Positions 9,506 to 17,976 of a DNA stretch of 64,000 bases are shown piece by piece (within the stretch, counting starts at the first letter, position 1; each line of letters begins with the position of its first letter). The translations under genes and the position numbers were made by a program. Location: the NCBI GenBank assembly GCA_023423275.1, contig JAFAFW010000062.1, forward strand, positions 1 through 64,000. Reading direction: 5' to 3'. The DNA is from Pseudomonadota bacterium (GTDB lineage Bacteria; Pseudomonadota; Alphaproteobacteria; Rhizobiales; Hyphomicrobiaceae). The notes under the pieces were generated by a model. That model ran no database searches. It had not been told where the DNA came from and saw nothing but the letters and a program-made list of their open reading frames with translations.

Positions 9506-10069
9506 GTGGCCGAAGACTTTTCCTTTAGCAAAGATGAACTTCCCGAAGATGCATCGCTCGTGATCGTCGACGACGACCGCGCGTTTCTGCAGCGGCTCGT
9601 CCGCGCCATGGAAACGCGCGGGTTCGAGGTGCGCAGCGGACATTCCGTCGCCGAGGGGCTGGATCTCATTCGCCAGAAGCCGCCTGCGTTCGCGGTTGTC
9701 GATATGCGTCTGGAAGACGGCAATGGCCTCGACGTCATCGCTGAGCTGGCGCGGATGCGTCCCAACGCGCGCGCTATCGTGTTGACGGGCTACGGCAACA
9801 TCGCGACGGCGGTCTCAGCGGTCAAACTCGGCGCCGTCGACTATCTTGCCAAGCCAGCAGATGCCGACGACGTGACCGACGCCTTGCTGGCACCGGCCAA
9901 TGCCAAGGCCTCCCCGCCCGAGAACCCGATGTCCGCTGATCGTGTGCGGTGGGAGCACATTCAGCGCGTGTACGAGCTTTGCAATCGCAATGTTTCGGAG
10001 ACAGCCCGCCGGCTCAACATGCACCGGCGAACCCTGCAGCGCATTCTTGCAAAGCGCGCCCCGAAGTAA
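9506..10069 (+). CDS. regA: Response regulator RegA/ActR/PrrA
   Basis: Response regulator of 187 residues. The GTG at 9506 is chosen because AGGAG lies nine bases upstream and the product then matches the usual RegA length. The receiver has the acidic triplet VDDD near 21-24, the phosphoacceptor D66 in VVDMRLEDGNGL, and a K in DYLAKPAD. The C-terminus holds the Fis-like helix-turn-helix NVSETARRLNMHRRTLQRIL, almost invariant in RegA proteins. It pairs with RegB upstream to control respiration, carbon and nitrogen fixation genes in relatives; the local targets are unknown. Confidence 0.94.
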   Translation: MAEDFSFSKDELPEDASLVIVDDDRAFLQRLVRAMETRGFEVRSGHSVAEGLDLIRQKPPAFAVVDMRLEDGNGLDVIAELARMRPNARAIVLTGYGNIATAVSAVKLGAVDYLAKPADADDVTDALLAPANAKASPPENPMSADRVRWEHIQRVYELCNRNVSETARRLNMHRRTLQRILAKRAPK

Positions 10070-10109
10070 CCTTTCACTCCGCGCACTGATCTGCAGCCGG
10101 GTTTTCGCT

Positions 10110-10631
10110 CTATTCGCCTCTGGCGAACTGATCGAGCGGAAACCCGGGGTCGGACAGGACCTGCAGCCGCGCGGCAGCCATCCGGGCAAGCCGCATCGTC
10201 ATCGCCCGTCGCCGATGCGCCGGCAGGCGGACATCCGCGACGGGGCGGACGATTTCCCCACCGTATCGGTCGGCAACGATCACACCGGTGGACTCCGGCA
10301 AGAGCTCAAGCGGAAAAGTTGGCGCCACGGCAAAGAAGAGCTGATCGCAGTATTCCCAATACTGTGGCCACTTCTGGTCCGTCTGAAAGTCGACGACGCT
10401 CGACTTGACCTCGGCAATCCAGAGATCACCTTTCTGGCTCAGTCCGACGATATCCGCCCGGCGTCCGTTGGGGAGCGGAACCTCACAGACGCTGGCGAGG
10501 TTCATAGTCGCAAACAGGCGCATGACCCCGCGCGCGATGTGGGATGCCGCAGCCGACTGGCGTCCATCCGTCGTGAGGATCTCACAATGATCGGCAGAGT
10601 CTGCCATGCGCTCGCCATCTACCGGTGACAT
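10110..10631 (-). CDS. mmcB: MmcB family DNA repair protein
   Basis: Protein of 173 residues from the ATG at 10631 (MSPVDGERMADSADHC). The core contains RRADIVGLSQKGDLWIAEVKSS, a PD-(D/E)xK-type nuclease signature (D...E-x-K), followed by DFQTDQKWPQYWEYCDQLFFAV. This is the conserved pattern of the DUF1052/MmcB family, linked in Caulobacter to mitomycin C resistance. It is convergent with regA and divergent from the Lon-like gene. An upstream extension to 10745 is open but lacks similarity to the family. Confidence 0.8.
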   Translation of the reverse strand: MSPVDGERMADSADHCEILTTDGRQSAAASHIARGVMRLFATMNLASVCEVPLPNGRRADIVGLSQKGDLWIAEVKSSVVDFQTDQKWPQYWEYCDQLFFAVAPTFPLELLPESTGVIVADRYGGEIVRPVADVRLPAHRRRAMTMRLARMAAARLQVLSDPGFPLDQFARGE

Positions 10632-10734
10632 TTCCGCGTCTCCCGCGATCAGGGTTGATTCGTCACCGCTTCCCGATCGATCCTCACTGCAATAGTGTGC
10701 CCGCCGCAGACGTAAAATCCGAGGACACGCCACA

Positions 10735-13254
10735 ATGTTCTTCAAAAGGGCGGCTCAAGGCAAGGCAGCCGCGACATCGGATAACCCAAGCCCGCAGAAG
10801 ACCGATGAGCGGATTGCAGCCACGGGACACACACCTCTCGCAGTATCCGAACTGCGCCGGTGCGTGGATCCGGCGAGCCTGGGCATCAAGACAACCGGCG
10901 AACTGGAGCCGATCACCGGGTTGATCGGGCAGGAGCGCGCCCTGCGCGCCATTCAGTTCGGTGTGAATATGCGCAGCTACGATTTCAATGTGTTCGTGCT
11001 GGGCCCGCCTGCGTCGGGAAAAAGTACCGCAGTCCGAACGTACTTGGCGAAAAAGGCCGCCGAAGCCACACCTCCTCCGGATTGGGTCTACGTCAATAAC
11101 TTCCAGGATCCCAACAAGCCACGCGCCTTGACGTTGCCCGCCGGGCGCGGACGCAAGCTGGCCGGCGCCATGGTCGCGGCAATCGACGAACTGCGCAACA
11201 CGCTGCCGGCCATCTTCGAAGGAGAGGACTATCAGGCGCGCCGCCGCGCCATCGAAGAGGAGTTCCGCTCCGGCCAGGAGGATTCCTTCGAGGCCCTGAA
11301 CCGCAAGGCCCAGGCGCAGAACATCGCCATCCTGCGCACACCGATGGGCTTCGCGATGGCGCCGGTTCACGAAGGCAAGGTCGTCAAGCCCGAGGTCTTC
11401 AATGCCCTGCCTGACGACATGCGCCAGAACGTTCAGTCCAAGATCGAGGCGCTGCAAAAAGAGCTTGAAGCCATCCTCGAAAAGGCGCCGAAGTCCGACA
11501 AGGAGCGGCGCAGCCGGTTGCGCGAACTCAACGAGGAAGTGGCCGCGATCGCCGTTCGCGAGGCGCTGGACGACGTCAAAGCCGCGTTCGCCGATCTTTC
11601 CGACATTGCCGAGTATCTCGACGCCACCGACAAGGATCTGACGCGCAACGTCGCGCTGTTTCTCGCAAACCCCGGCGAGGAAAACGAGATCGTCAAACAG
11701 CCGGTCGACACCTCCCGCGACCCGCGCTTCCGCCGCTACATGATCAACGTCATGGTCGGCAATGGCGAGGAAGGCGCGGGCGCTCCGGTCCTGGAGGAAA
11801 TCAACCCGACGTACGGAAATCTGATCGGCCGTATCGAGCACATCGCGCAAATGGGCGCGTTGCTGACCGATTTCCTGCTGATCAAGCCGGGTGCCTTGCA
11901 TCGCGCCAATGGCGGCTACCTCCTCATCGATGCGCGCAAGCTGCTGTTGTCTCCGTTTGCGTGGGAAGCCCTGAAGCGCACGATCAAAGCTCAGGAGATC
12001 CGCATCGAACAGCCGGCCGAGACCATGGGTTTCGTCTCGACCCAGACGCTTGATCCCGAGCCTATCCCCCTCGACGTGAAAATCGTCCTGTTCGGCGATC
12101 GCGAGCTGTACTACCTGCTCGCCGCGCACGATCCCGACTTCCGCGGACTGTTCAAGGTGCAGGCGGACTTCGACGATACGATCGACCGCTCCGCCGAGAA
12201 CGACCGCGCCTATGCCCGCGTGATCGCGTCGATCGTCAAAGAGCACAAGCTGAAACCCTTCGATGCCTCGGGCGTAGCCCGCGTCATCGAAGAAGGCGCA
12301 CGCTTGGCCGACGACCGGGAAAAGCTGTCGATCGAGCTTGGCCGTATCTCGGATCTCGCGCGGGAAGCGGATTATTGGTCCAAAGAAGCCGGCCGCGACG
12401 TCACCACGCGCGAGGACGTTGCCCGCGCTGTCCAAGAGAGCATTCAGCGCGCCGACCGGCTGCGTGATCGCTCACAGGAAATCATCAACCGCGACATCGT
12501 ATTCATCGACACGGCGGGCGAAAAGGTCGGGCAGATCAATGCACTATCGGTGCTGCAGCTTGGCTCGTTCGCCTTCGGCCGACCCAGCCGCATCACCGCG
12601 CGCGTGCGCATGGGTCAAGGCCGCGTCACGGACATCGAGCGTGAGGTCAACCTCGGCGGTCCGCTGCATTCCAAGGGCGTGATGATCTTGTGGGGATTCC
12701 TCGCCGGCCGCTTTGCCGAAGATGTTCCCCTGGCGATGGCGGCTTCGCTCGTGTTCGAGCAGTCGTACGGCGGCGTGGATGGCGACAGCGCCTCGTCGAC
12801 GGAACTCTACGCGCTGCTTTCTGCGCTTGCCGAAGTCCCGATCAAGCAGAACTTCGCCGTGACCGGGTCGGTCAACCAGTGGGGCGAAGTGCAGGCCATC
12901 GGCGGCGTGAATGAGAAGATCGAAGGCTTCTTCGACATCTGCCGGTCGCGCGGACTAACAGGCGACCAGGGCGTTCTGATCCCCAAGTCGAACGTGCAGC
13001 ATCTGATGCTGCGCGAGGATGTCATCGACGCGGTCCGCGAGGGCAAGTTCGCGATCCATGCCGTCGCCCATATCGACGAAGGCATCGAGATCCTCACCGG
13101 CATCAAGGCCGGCGAGCGTGGCGAGGACCGGGAATTCCCGGCAGGCTCGATCAACAGACTTGTCGAGGATAAACTGCGTCAGTTTGCGGAACGGGCCAGG
13201 GCATTCGGGCGGGCAAAGGGCGATTCGGACAACAACGGAAAGCTCACGTCATGA
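10735..13254 (+). CDS. Lon-like ATP-dependent protease (AAA + Lon protease domain)
   Basis: Protein of 839 residues. Walker A GPPASGKST is at 90-98. An N-terminal AAA region is interrupted by a helical, probably coiled-coil stretch (about 230-290), and a second ATPase part precedes the Lon protease domain. The Ser-Lys dyad is S685 in DGDSASS and K728 in GGVNEKIEG. Their 43-residue spacing equals that of canonical Lon. It belongs to the COG1067 Lon-like group rather than LonA: there is no LonA N-terminal substrate domain and no strong membrane segment. It overlaps the next gene by ATGA, so the two are probably co-translated. Confidence 0.88.
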   Translation: MFFKRAAQGKAAATSDNPSPQKTDERIAATGHTPLAVSELRRCVDPASLGIKTTGELEPITGLIGQERALRAIQFGVNMRSYDFNVFVLGPPASGKSTAVRTYLAKKAAEATPPPDWVYVNNFQDPNKPRALTLPAGRGRKLAGAMVAAIDELRNTLPAIFEGEDYQARRRAIEEEFRSGQEDSFEALNRKAQAQNIAILRTPMGFAMAPVHEGKVVKPEVFNALPDDMRQNVQSKIEALQKELEAILEKAPKSDKERRSRLRELNEEVAAIAVREALDDVKAAFADLSDIAEYLDATDKDLTRNVALFLANPGEENEIVKQPVDTSRDPRFRRYMINVMVGNGEEGAGAPVLEEINPTYGNLIGRIEHIAQMGALLTDFLLIKPGALHRANGGYLLIDARKLLLSPFAWEALKRTIKAQEIRIEQPAETMGFVSTQTLDPEPIPLDVKIVLFGDRELYYLLAAHDPDFRGLFKVQADFDDTIDRSAENDRAYARVIASIVKEHKLKPFDASGVARVIEEGARLADDREKLSIELGRISDLAREADYWSKEAGRDVTTREDVARAVQESIQRADRLRDRSQEIINRDIVFIDTAGEKVGQINALSVLQLGSFAFGRPSRITARVRMGQGRVTDIEREVNLGGPLHSKGVMILWGFLAGRFAEDVPLAMAASLVFEQSYGGVDGDSASSTELYALLSALAEVPIKQNFAVTGSVNQWGEVQAIGGVNEKIEGFFDICRSRGLTGDQGVLIPKSNVQHLMLREDVIDAVREGKFAIHAVAHIDEGIEILTGIKAGERGEDREFPAGSINRLVEDKLRQFAERARAFGRAKGDSDNNGKLTS

Positions 13255-14114
13255 TCGCACATGTCGCAGAGGCCAACGAAGCGCGCGGGCGCGTCGTGCT
13301 TCAGTTCCGATCCGGCCATCCGAGCCCCGTCGCACTGGAAGCCGCGATCCGCATTGCGCAGGCGTTCCAATCCGGCATCGAGAGCCTTTTCATCGAGGAC
13401 AGCCAGCTGATCGATCTTGCCGGGTTCTCGTTTGCCCGCGAGATCTCGCTGAGCGGGCGCAAATCCCGCACGATCTGTTCGGCAGATATGGAACGCGAAC
13501 TTCGGCTCGCCTTTGCGCCCATACGGCGCCGGATCGCGGCACTGGCCAGAGCGGCGGAAGTGCCCGTGCGGCAGCGCGTGGTCCGTGATGAGCCGGTTTC
13601 GGCCCTGGCTGCCACCTGCTCTGAGTGCGGGCCGTGGAATGTCGTCGCGATCGCGGACCCGTTCGGAACGCTAGGCAGCAGCCCGCTGCGCCACCTGCTG
13701 ACGTCGGTCGTCGATGCGACCGGACTCGTTATCGTCGGTCCCAAGGCCAAGCGGACATCGGGCCCTGTCGTCGTCGCCGTCGAGGAGCTCGACCGTCTGC
13801 CCAGCATGCTGCGGGCGGCGGAACGCTTGTCGGCGGTCACCGGCGGCGAGGTCATCGTGCTGTTGATCGCCGACAGCCAGGAGCGCCTGCATCTGATGGA
13901 AGGCCAGGCGCGCCTCGTGCTTGGAGAGCGTCCGGATCTGCGCTTTGCGCTCGTCGAACTCCAGCCAGGCGCGTCGGCGGCGGCCGCGGAAGCGCTCCGC
14001 CGTATGCGGGCCGGCTTCGTGATCAGCCAGTACGGCGGTCTCGTCATTCCCGAAGACGAAGACCTCAGGCCCCTGGCGGCCGCACTGGAGTGCCCGCTGT
14101 TTCTGGTGCGCTGA
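13251..14114 (+). CDS. Universal stress protein-like hypothetical
   Basis: Protein of 287 residues with alternating beta strands and helices. Segments such as GRVVLQFRSGHPSPVALEAAIRIAQAFQ near the N-terminus, WNVVAIADPFG and GPVVVAVEELDRLPSMLRAAERLSAVTGGEVIVLLIA resemble two tandem UspA-type folds. The Usp ATP-binding signature (GxxGxxG(S/T)) is not clear, so nucleotide binding is uncertain. The start codon overlaps the stop of the Lon-like protease (ATGA), which suggests a linked function, perhaps as an adaptor or substrate regulator. That is inference. Confidence 0.6.
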   Translation: MIAHVAEANEARGRVVLQFRSGHPSPVALEAAIRIAQAFQSGIESLFIEDSQLIDLAGFSFAREISLSGRKSRTICSADMERELRLAFAPIRRRIAALARAAEVPVRQRVVRDEPVSALAATCSECGPWNVVAIADPFGTLGSSPLRHLLTSVVDATGLVIVGPKAKRTSGPVVVAVEELDRLPSMLRAAERLSAVTGGEVIVLLIADSQERLHLMEGQARLVLGERPDLRFALVELQPGASAAAAEALRRMRAGFVISQYGGLVIPEDEDLRPLAAALECPLFLVR

Positions 14115-14289
14115 AGCCCCGCGGGCGCCTCCGTGTCGGGAGAACCGCCCCCAAAGTCCAGCATCGTGCCACGGCGACCATATGCGCCGCGCGTCAATTG
14201 CCGAAGTTGACTATGTAGGAAGCGCACAGAGCCTGTTGCGCTCGGTTTCCAGCGTCTTCAGGCCAGTCTCCGCCCGGATGGGCGCGTGA

Positions 14290-14307
14290 GCCGCTCTCGA
14301 GAGCGGC
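14290..14307. promoter_or_regulatory. Perfect 18-bp palindrome upstream of the Sco gene
   Basis: GCCGCTCTCGAGAGCGGC is fully self-complementary and lies 25 bases before the Sco start codon, so it could be an operator for a dimeric repressor or a 5' leader structure. The rest of the 218-base gap after the Usp-like gene shows nothing clear to me. Confidence 0.45.
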
Positions 14308-14332
14308 GCAATTTTGCGGACTGGAGGATCCT

Positions 14333-14938
14333 ATGTGGCCGCGCGTGATTGGCCTTGCCCTCGTCGGACTGCTCGGAGGCACTGCTCTCGCGATGCTGCT
14401 CATTCCGGGCGCGCTCGATAAACTCCAGCCGAGCCGGATCACGACCGTCGGTCAGGCCACCGTCGGTGGACCGTTCACACTCACGGATCACACGGGCAAA
14501 ACCGTCACCGACCAGACCTTCCGCGGCAAATACATGCTTGTGTACTTTGGCTTCACGTTCTGTCCGGATGTCTGCCCGACCGGGCTGCAGGTCATGTCGG
14601 CGGCCCTGGAACGCCTGGGCCCGAAAGCGGAGCAGATCACGCCGATCTTCATCACGATCGATCCCGAGCGCGACACGCCGGAGCAGATGGCGCTTTATGT
14701 CTCGAGCTTCCATCCGCGCTTTGTTGGACTGACCGGAACGCCGGAACAGATCCAGGCGGCGGCCAAGGCGTATCGCGTCTACTATCAGAAGGTGAAGGAC
14801 GAGAAGTCCACGGCCGAGTACACAATGGATCACACCTCGATCATCTATCTGATGGATCCCGAGGGAAAATTCGTCACGCACTTCACACACGTCACGCCCG
14901 CGGATCAAATGGCGGAGCGACTTGCTAAGGCGTTGTAA
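14333..14938 (+). CDS. SCO1/SenC family copper chaperone
   Basis: Membrane-anchored thioredoxin-fold protein of 201 residues. An N-terminal hydrophobic anchor (5-25) is followed by the Sco domain. The copper ligands are C77 and C81 in FTFCPDVCPTG and H167 in MDHTSIIYLMDP. Sco proteins deliver copper to the CuA site of cytochrome c oxidase. The start is supported by GGAGG just upstream. No oxidase subunits are nearby, so the target cannot be read from context. Confidence 0.93.
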   Translation: MWPRVIGLALVGLLGGTALAMLLIPGALDKLQPSRITTVGQATVGGPFTLTDHTGKTVTDQTFRGKYMLVYFGFTFCPDVCPTGLQVMSAALERLGPKAEQITPIFITIDPERDTPEQMALYVSSFHPRFVGLTGTPEQIQAAAKAYRVYYQKVKDEKSTAEYTMDHTSIIYLMDPEGKFVTHFTHVTPADQMAERLAKAL

Positions 14939-15076
14939 CGGCTCCCTCACTTTCTTCCTCGCGCGAATCGGTGCAGACTTGTGTCCAGTCAAAGTTGCGA
15001 TATGCGACTTTCTGACCGCTGACGAATTTGCCGGCAGAGCAAACGACAGCAGCAGTGCGAGGGAAAGACGACGGGG

Positions 15077-16639
15077 GTGCTCGGCATGCTCTACCACTGG
15101 TATGAGCTAGGCCATGCAGCTGTCAGGCCGGCTCGGGCCGCAGCCGACGCCGGCATGCTGTTTTTCAACAACCCGTTCAATCCGCTGACCCACACCGGAT
15201 TTGGACGTCACGCAGCGGCAGCCTGCGAGGTTTTCGAACGCACCACGCGGCGTTACGACAAGCCTGGATTCCGCATCTCGTCCACGGTCGTCGATGGTGA
15301 GGATGTCGCGGTTCGCGAAGAGGTCGTGTGGTCTCGCCCGTTTTGCCGCCTGATCCATTTTGCGCGGGATCTGCCGGAGCCGCGCCGAGCGGACGATCCA
15401 CGCATTTTGCTGGTCGCTCCGATTTCCGGCCATTTCGCGACGCTGCTGCGCGGCACCGTCGAGACGTTGCTTCCCAATCATGAGATCTACATCACCGACT
15501 GGCAGGACGCGCGTGACGTTCCCCTGAACGCAGGCGCATTCGATCTCGACGACTACGTCGACTATATGCAGGGCATGTTCCGCCACTTCGGCGGCGATGT
15601 GCACGTGTTCGCCGTGTGCCAGCCGTCGGTGCCGGTTCTGGCGGCGGTGTCGCTGATGGAAGAGGACGACGACCCCTGCGTCCCACTCAGCATGGTTCTC
15701 GCCGGCGGCCCGATCGACACGCGGATCAATCAGACCGCCGTGAACACATTGGCCGAGCAGCGCGGCACCGACTGGTTCCGCCGCAATGTGATTACGCACG
15801 TCCCCTGGCCGAAGATCGGCTTCGGACGCAACGTTTATCCGGGCTTCCTGCAGCTCACGGGGTTCATGACCATGAACCTCGACCGGCATGTCAACGCCCA
15901 TAAGGATCTGTTCTATCACCTGGTGCGCGGCGACGGCGACTCCGCGGAAAAGCATCGCGATTTCTACGATGAGTATCTTGCTGTCATGGACCTGACGGCT
16001 GAGTTCTACCTGCAGACGGTCGATACCGTTTTCGTCAGGCATTTGCTGCCCAAAGGCGAGATGATGCATCGTGGCCGGAGGGTCGACCCGTCAGCAATCC
16101 GCCGCGTCTCGCTGATGACGATCGAAGGCGAGAAGGACGACATCACCGGTGTCGGCCAATGCGCAGCGGCGCACGATTTGTGTTCCAGCATTCCTGACAA
16201 CTGCAGGACGCACTTCGAGTGCTCCGGCGTCGGACACTACGGAATTTTCAACGGCTCGCGCTTCCGCACCGACATTGCGCCCCGCATTGCGCGGTTTGTG
16301 CGCAAGTACGACCCGCGCACGCGCGGCCTCAGTGAACTGGCGCAGATGGACTTCAGCGCCGCGGCAGCGCGCGCGAACGGACAACACGAGTTTGCCGCGA
16401 ATGCCTTCTGTTTCTCTCCGGCAAACGACAGCGCGCCGGATCGCATGGCGATGAAATTGAAGGCGGAGGGGCTCGGCCGGCTGGAAGAAAAACACGTCAG
16501 TGCAGCTCCTGAGATTGCAAACTGGACCGCGCCGTATCGCCTCATGACCTTGGCAACCGGACTTTTTCTAGACACTGTCTTTCGATTGCACCCCGTCACC
16601 GGCTTTGGTGTTTTTCCGCAGCGTTCTTCGAAGTCGTAG
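15077..16639 (+). CDS. phaZ: Intracellular polyhydroxybutyrate depolymerase (PhaZ-type)
   Basis: Alpha/beta-hydrolase of 520 residues, starting at GTG 15077 or ATG 15086. The opening MLYHWYELGHAAVRPARAAA and the block LLVAPISGHFATLLRGTVE are characteristic of intracellular PHB depolymerases. The nucleophile is a cysteine, C181, in VFAVCQPSVP, as in PhaZ1 of Cupriavidus, with the catalytic histidine H387 in GVGHYGIFNG. It degrades native PHB granules to 3-hydroxybutyrate. About 100 residues follow the usual end of the fold, longer than the ~420-residue family norm. The gene seems monocistronic. Confidence 0.9.
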   Translation: MLGMLYHWYELGHAAVRPARAAADAGMLFFNNPFNPLTHTGFGRHAAAACEVFERTTRRYDKPGFRISSTVVDGEDVAVREEVVWSRPFCRLIHFARDLPEPRRADDPRILLVAPISGHFATLLRGTVETLLPNHEIYITDWQDARDVPLNAGAFDLDDYVDYMQGMFRHFGGDVHVFAVCQPSVPVLAAVSLMEEDDDPCVPLSMVLAGGPIDTRINQTAVNTLAEQRGTDWFRRNVITHVPWPKIGFGRNVYPGFLQLTGFMTMNLDRHVNAHKDLFYHLVRGDGDSAEKHRDFYDEYLAVMDLTAEFYLQTVDTVFVRHLLPKGEMMHRGRRVDPSAIRRVSLMTIEGEKDDITGVGQCAAAHDLCSSIPDNCRTHFECSGVGHYGIFNGSRFRTDIAPRIARFVRKYDPRTRGLSELAQMDFSAAAARANGQHEFAANAFCFSPANDSAPDRMAMKLKAEGLGRLEEKHVSAAPEIANWTAPYRLMTLATGLFLDTVFRLHPVTGFGVFPQRSSKS

Positions 16640-16765
16640 CGTTGCGTTGTGAAGCGCGCCCGCCACACTGCGGCAACGCGCTGACCAGTGTCTTCATTTC
16701 GCGTTGGCGGTGTGCACCCAAGGCTTGTTACAGCGAGCTATGATGAGAAGCACCGAGGACTACGC

Positions 16766-17512
16766 ATGAAGACCGCGCGCTCTGTCCGCCGGCAGACAAC
16801 GCGGCAGATTCATATGCAGGGCATCCCTGCGCCTGTCGAAGTGCGGCATCACCCTGCGGCGCAACGCATGACATTGCGGGTCAGCCGCACGCGGCACGCG
16901 GTGATCGTCACTTTGCCGATGCAGTGCGATCTGGAGCAGGCGGGCCAGTTCCTGTCTCGCCATATCGATTGGGTGAATGCGCGCCTCGGAAGCCTGCCCG
17001 ATCCAGTTCCGTTCAGCGATGGCGCAACCATTCCCCTGCGCGGGATTCCGCACACGATATCGTTCGCCGGGCCTGGACGGCGCGGCCGCGTCGTGACCAT
17101 CGAGGAGACGCAAGCTGGTCGGAAGTTGCTCGTTTCGGGGGAATTTCAACACGCGCCGCGTCGCCTGCAGGACTGGCTGCACAATCAGGCGCGCAGCGAT
17201 CTCGATGACAAGGTGCAGTATCACGCGGCTCGTCTCGGCATGAAAGCGCGCGGGATCACGATCCGCGATCAGGTCAGCCGCTGGGGTTCATGCTCGACCA
17301 CGGGCATGTTGTCGTTCTCGTGGCGGCTGATTCTTGCGCCGCCGCTGATCCTCGACTACGTCGCGGCGCACGAAGTCGCCCATTTGGCCGAGATGAACCA
17401 CGGTTCGCGGTTCTGGGCATTGGTCCGCAAGACGATGCCGCGCATGGACGAAGCCGAGCGCTGGCTGAAAATCTACGGTATGGACCTGCACCGGTTCGGC
17501 GCGAGTTCCTGA
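16766..17512 (+). CDS. YgjP-like zinc metallopeptidase (DUF45)
   Basis: Protein of 248 residues from the ATG at 16766, preceded by GAGGAC. The active site is H202-E203-x-x-H206 in AAHEVAHLAEMNHGSRFW, with H212 as the likely third zinc ligand. The preceding RDQVSRWGSCSTTGMLSFSWRL is the conserved YgjP/DUF45 block. It is a gluzincin-like, probably cytosolic protease of unknown substrate. The reading frame extends to 16688 without support. The gene is convergent with the following minus-strand pair. Confidence 0.88.
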   Translation: MKTARSVRRQTTRQIHMQGIPAPVEVRHHPAAQRMTLRVSRTRHAVIVTLPMQCDLEQAGQFLSRHIDWVNARLGSLPDPVPFSDGATIPLRGIPHTISFAGPGRRGRVVTIEETQAGRKLLVSGEFQHAPRRLQDWLHNQARSDLDDKVQYHAARLGMKARGITIRDQVSRWGSCSTTGMLSFSWRLILAPPLILDYVAAHEVAHLAEMNHGSRFWALVRKTMPRMDEAERWLKIYGMDLHRFGASS

Positions 17513-17525
17513 GCCGCGAGCGCGG

Positions 17526-17819
17526 TTAAACCGGCTCGGTGAACGGCGCAATGAAGATCGCGCCCAGGATGGCCAGCACGACACGGGTGACGATGACGAA
17601 GCCCATGAAGACGAGCTGCCGCTCCTCGATCAAAAACCAGATGAAGTTGTTGTAGGTGGGCTCGATGCCGAGGCTGGTGAGCCACGTTTTCACACCGCTG
17701 GCGAACTGAAACAGGTTCTGCATTGTCTCGGGCGACACATACCAGACAATGCCCATCGCCAATGCGCCAAGGACCAGCGACACGAAGATGTTCGTGGTCG
17801 CCAAAAACACTCTGAGCAT
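17526..17819 (-). CDS. Small membrane protein, unknown function
   Basis: Protein of 97 residues from the ATG at 17819, preceded by GGGGGT. It has two hydrophobic segments, near 4-27 (TNIFVSLVLGALAMGIVWYV) and 68-92 (VFMGFVIVTRVVLAILGAIFIA), with a short soluble stretch between. I do not recognise the family. It lies 157 bases downstream of the 1086-residue membrane protein in the same orientation and could be a partner or membrane anchor for it. Confidence 0.65.
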   Translation of the reverse strand: MLRVFLATTNIFVSLVLGALAMGIVWYVSPETMQNLFQFASGVKTWLTSLGIEPTYNNFIWFLIEERQLVFMGFVIVTRVVLAILGAIFIAPFTEPV

Positions 17820-17976
17820 GATCACCCCCCAATTCCTCCGGCTCGGGTTCGCTCTCTGCACCCATACGCAGAGCGCCACACACCCCGCGCGAGAGCCGGA
17901 CATTGCCGCTCCGCACGCGATCTGCGCGAGGAAACCATTTACCCACGCCCACCACGTGTCAACCGCACGGCGGCCT

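Noticed and set aside
10684..12435. Minus-strand frame of 583 codons opposite the Lon-like protease
   Set aside because: Long antisense frames are common in GC-rich genes; the plus strand has Walker A and the Ser-Lys dyad, and the antisense product shows no known domain.
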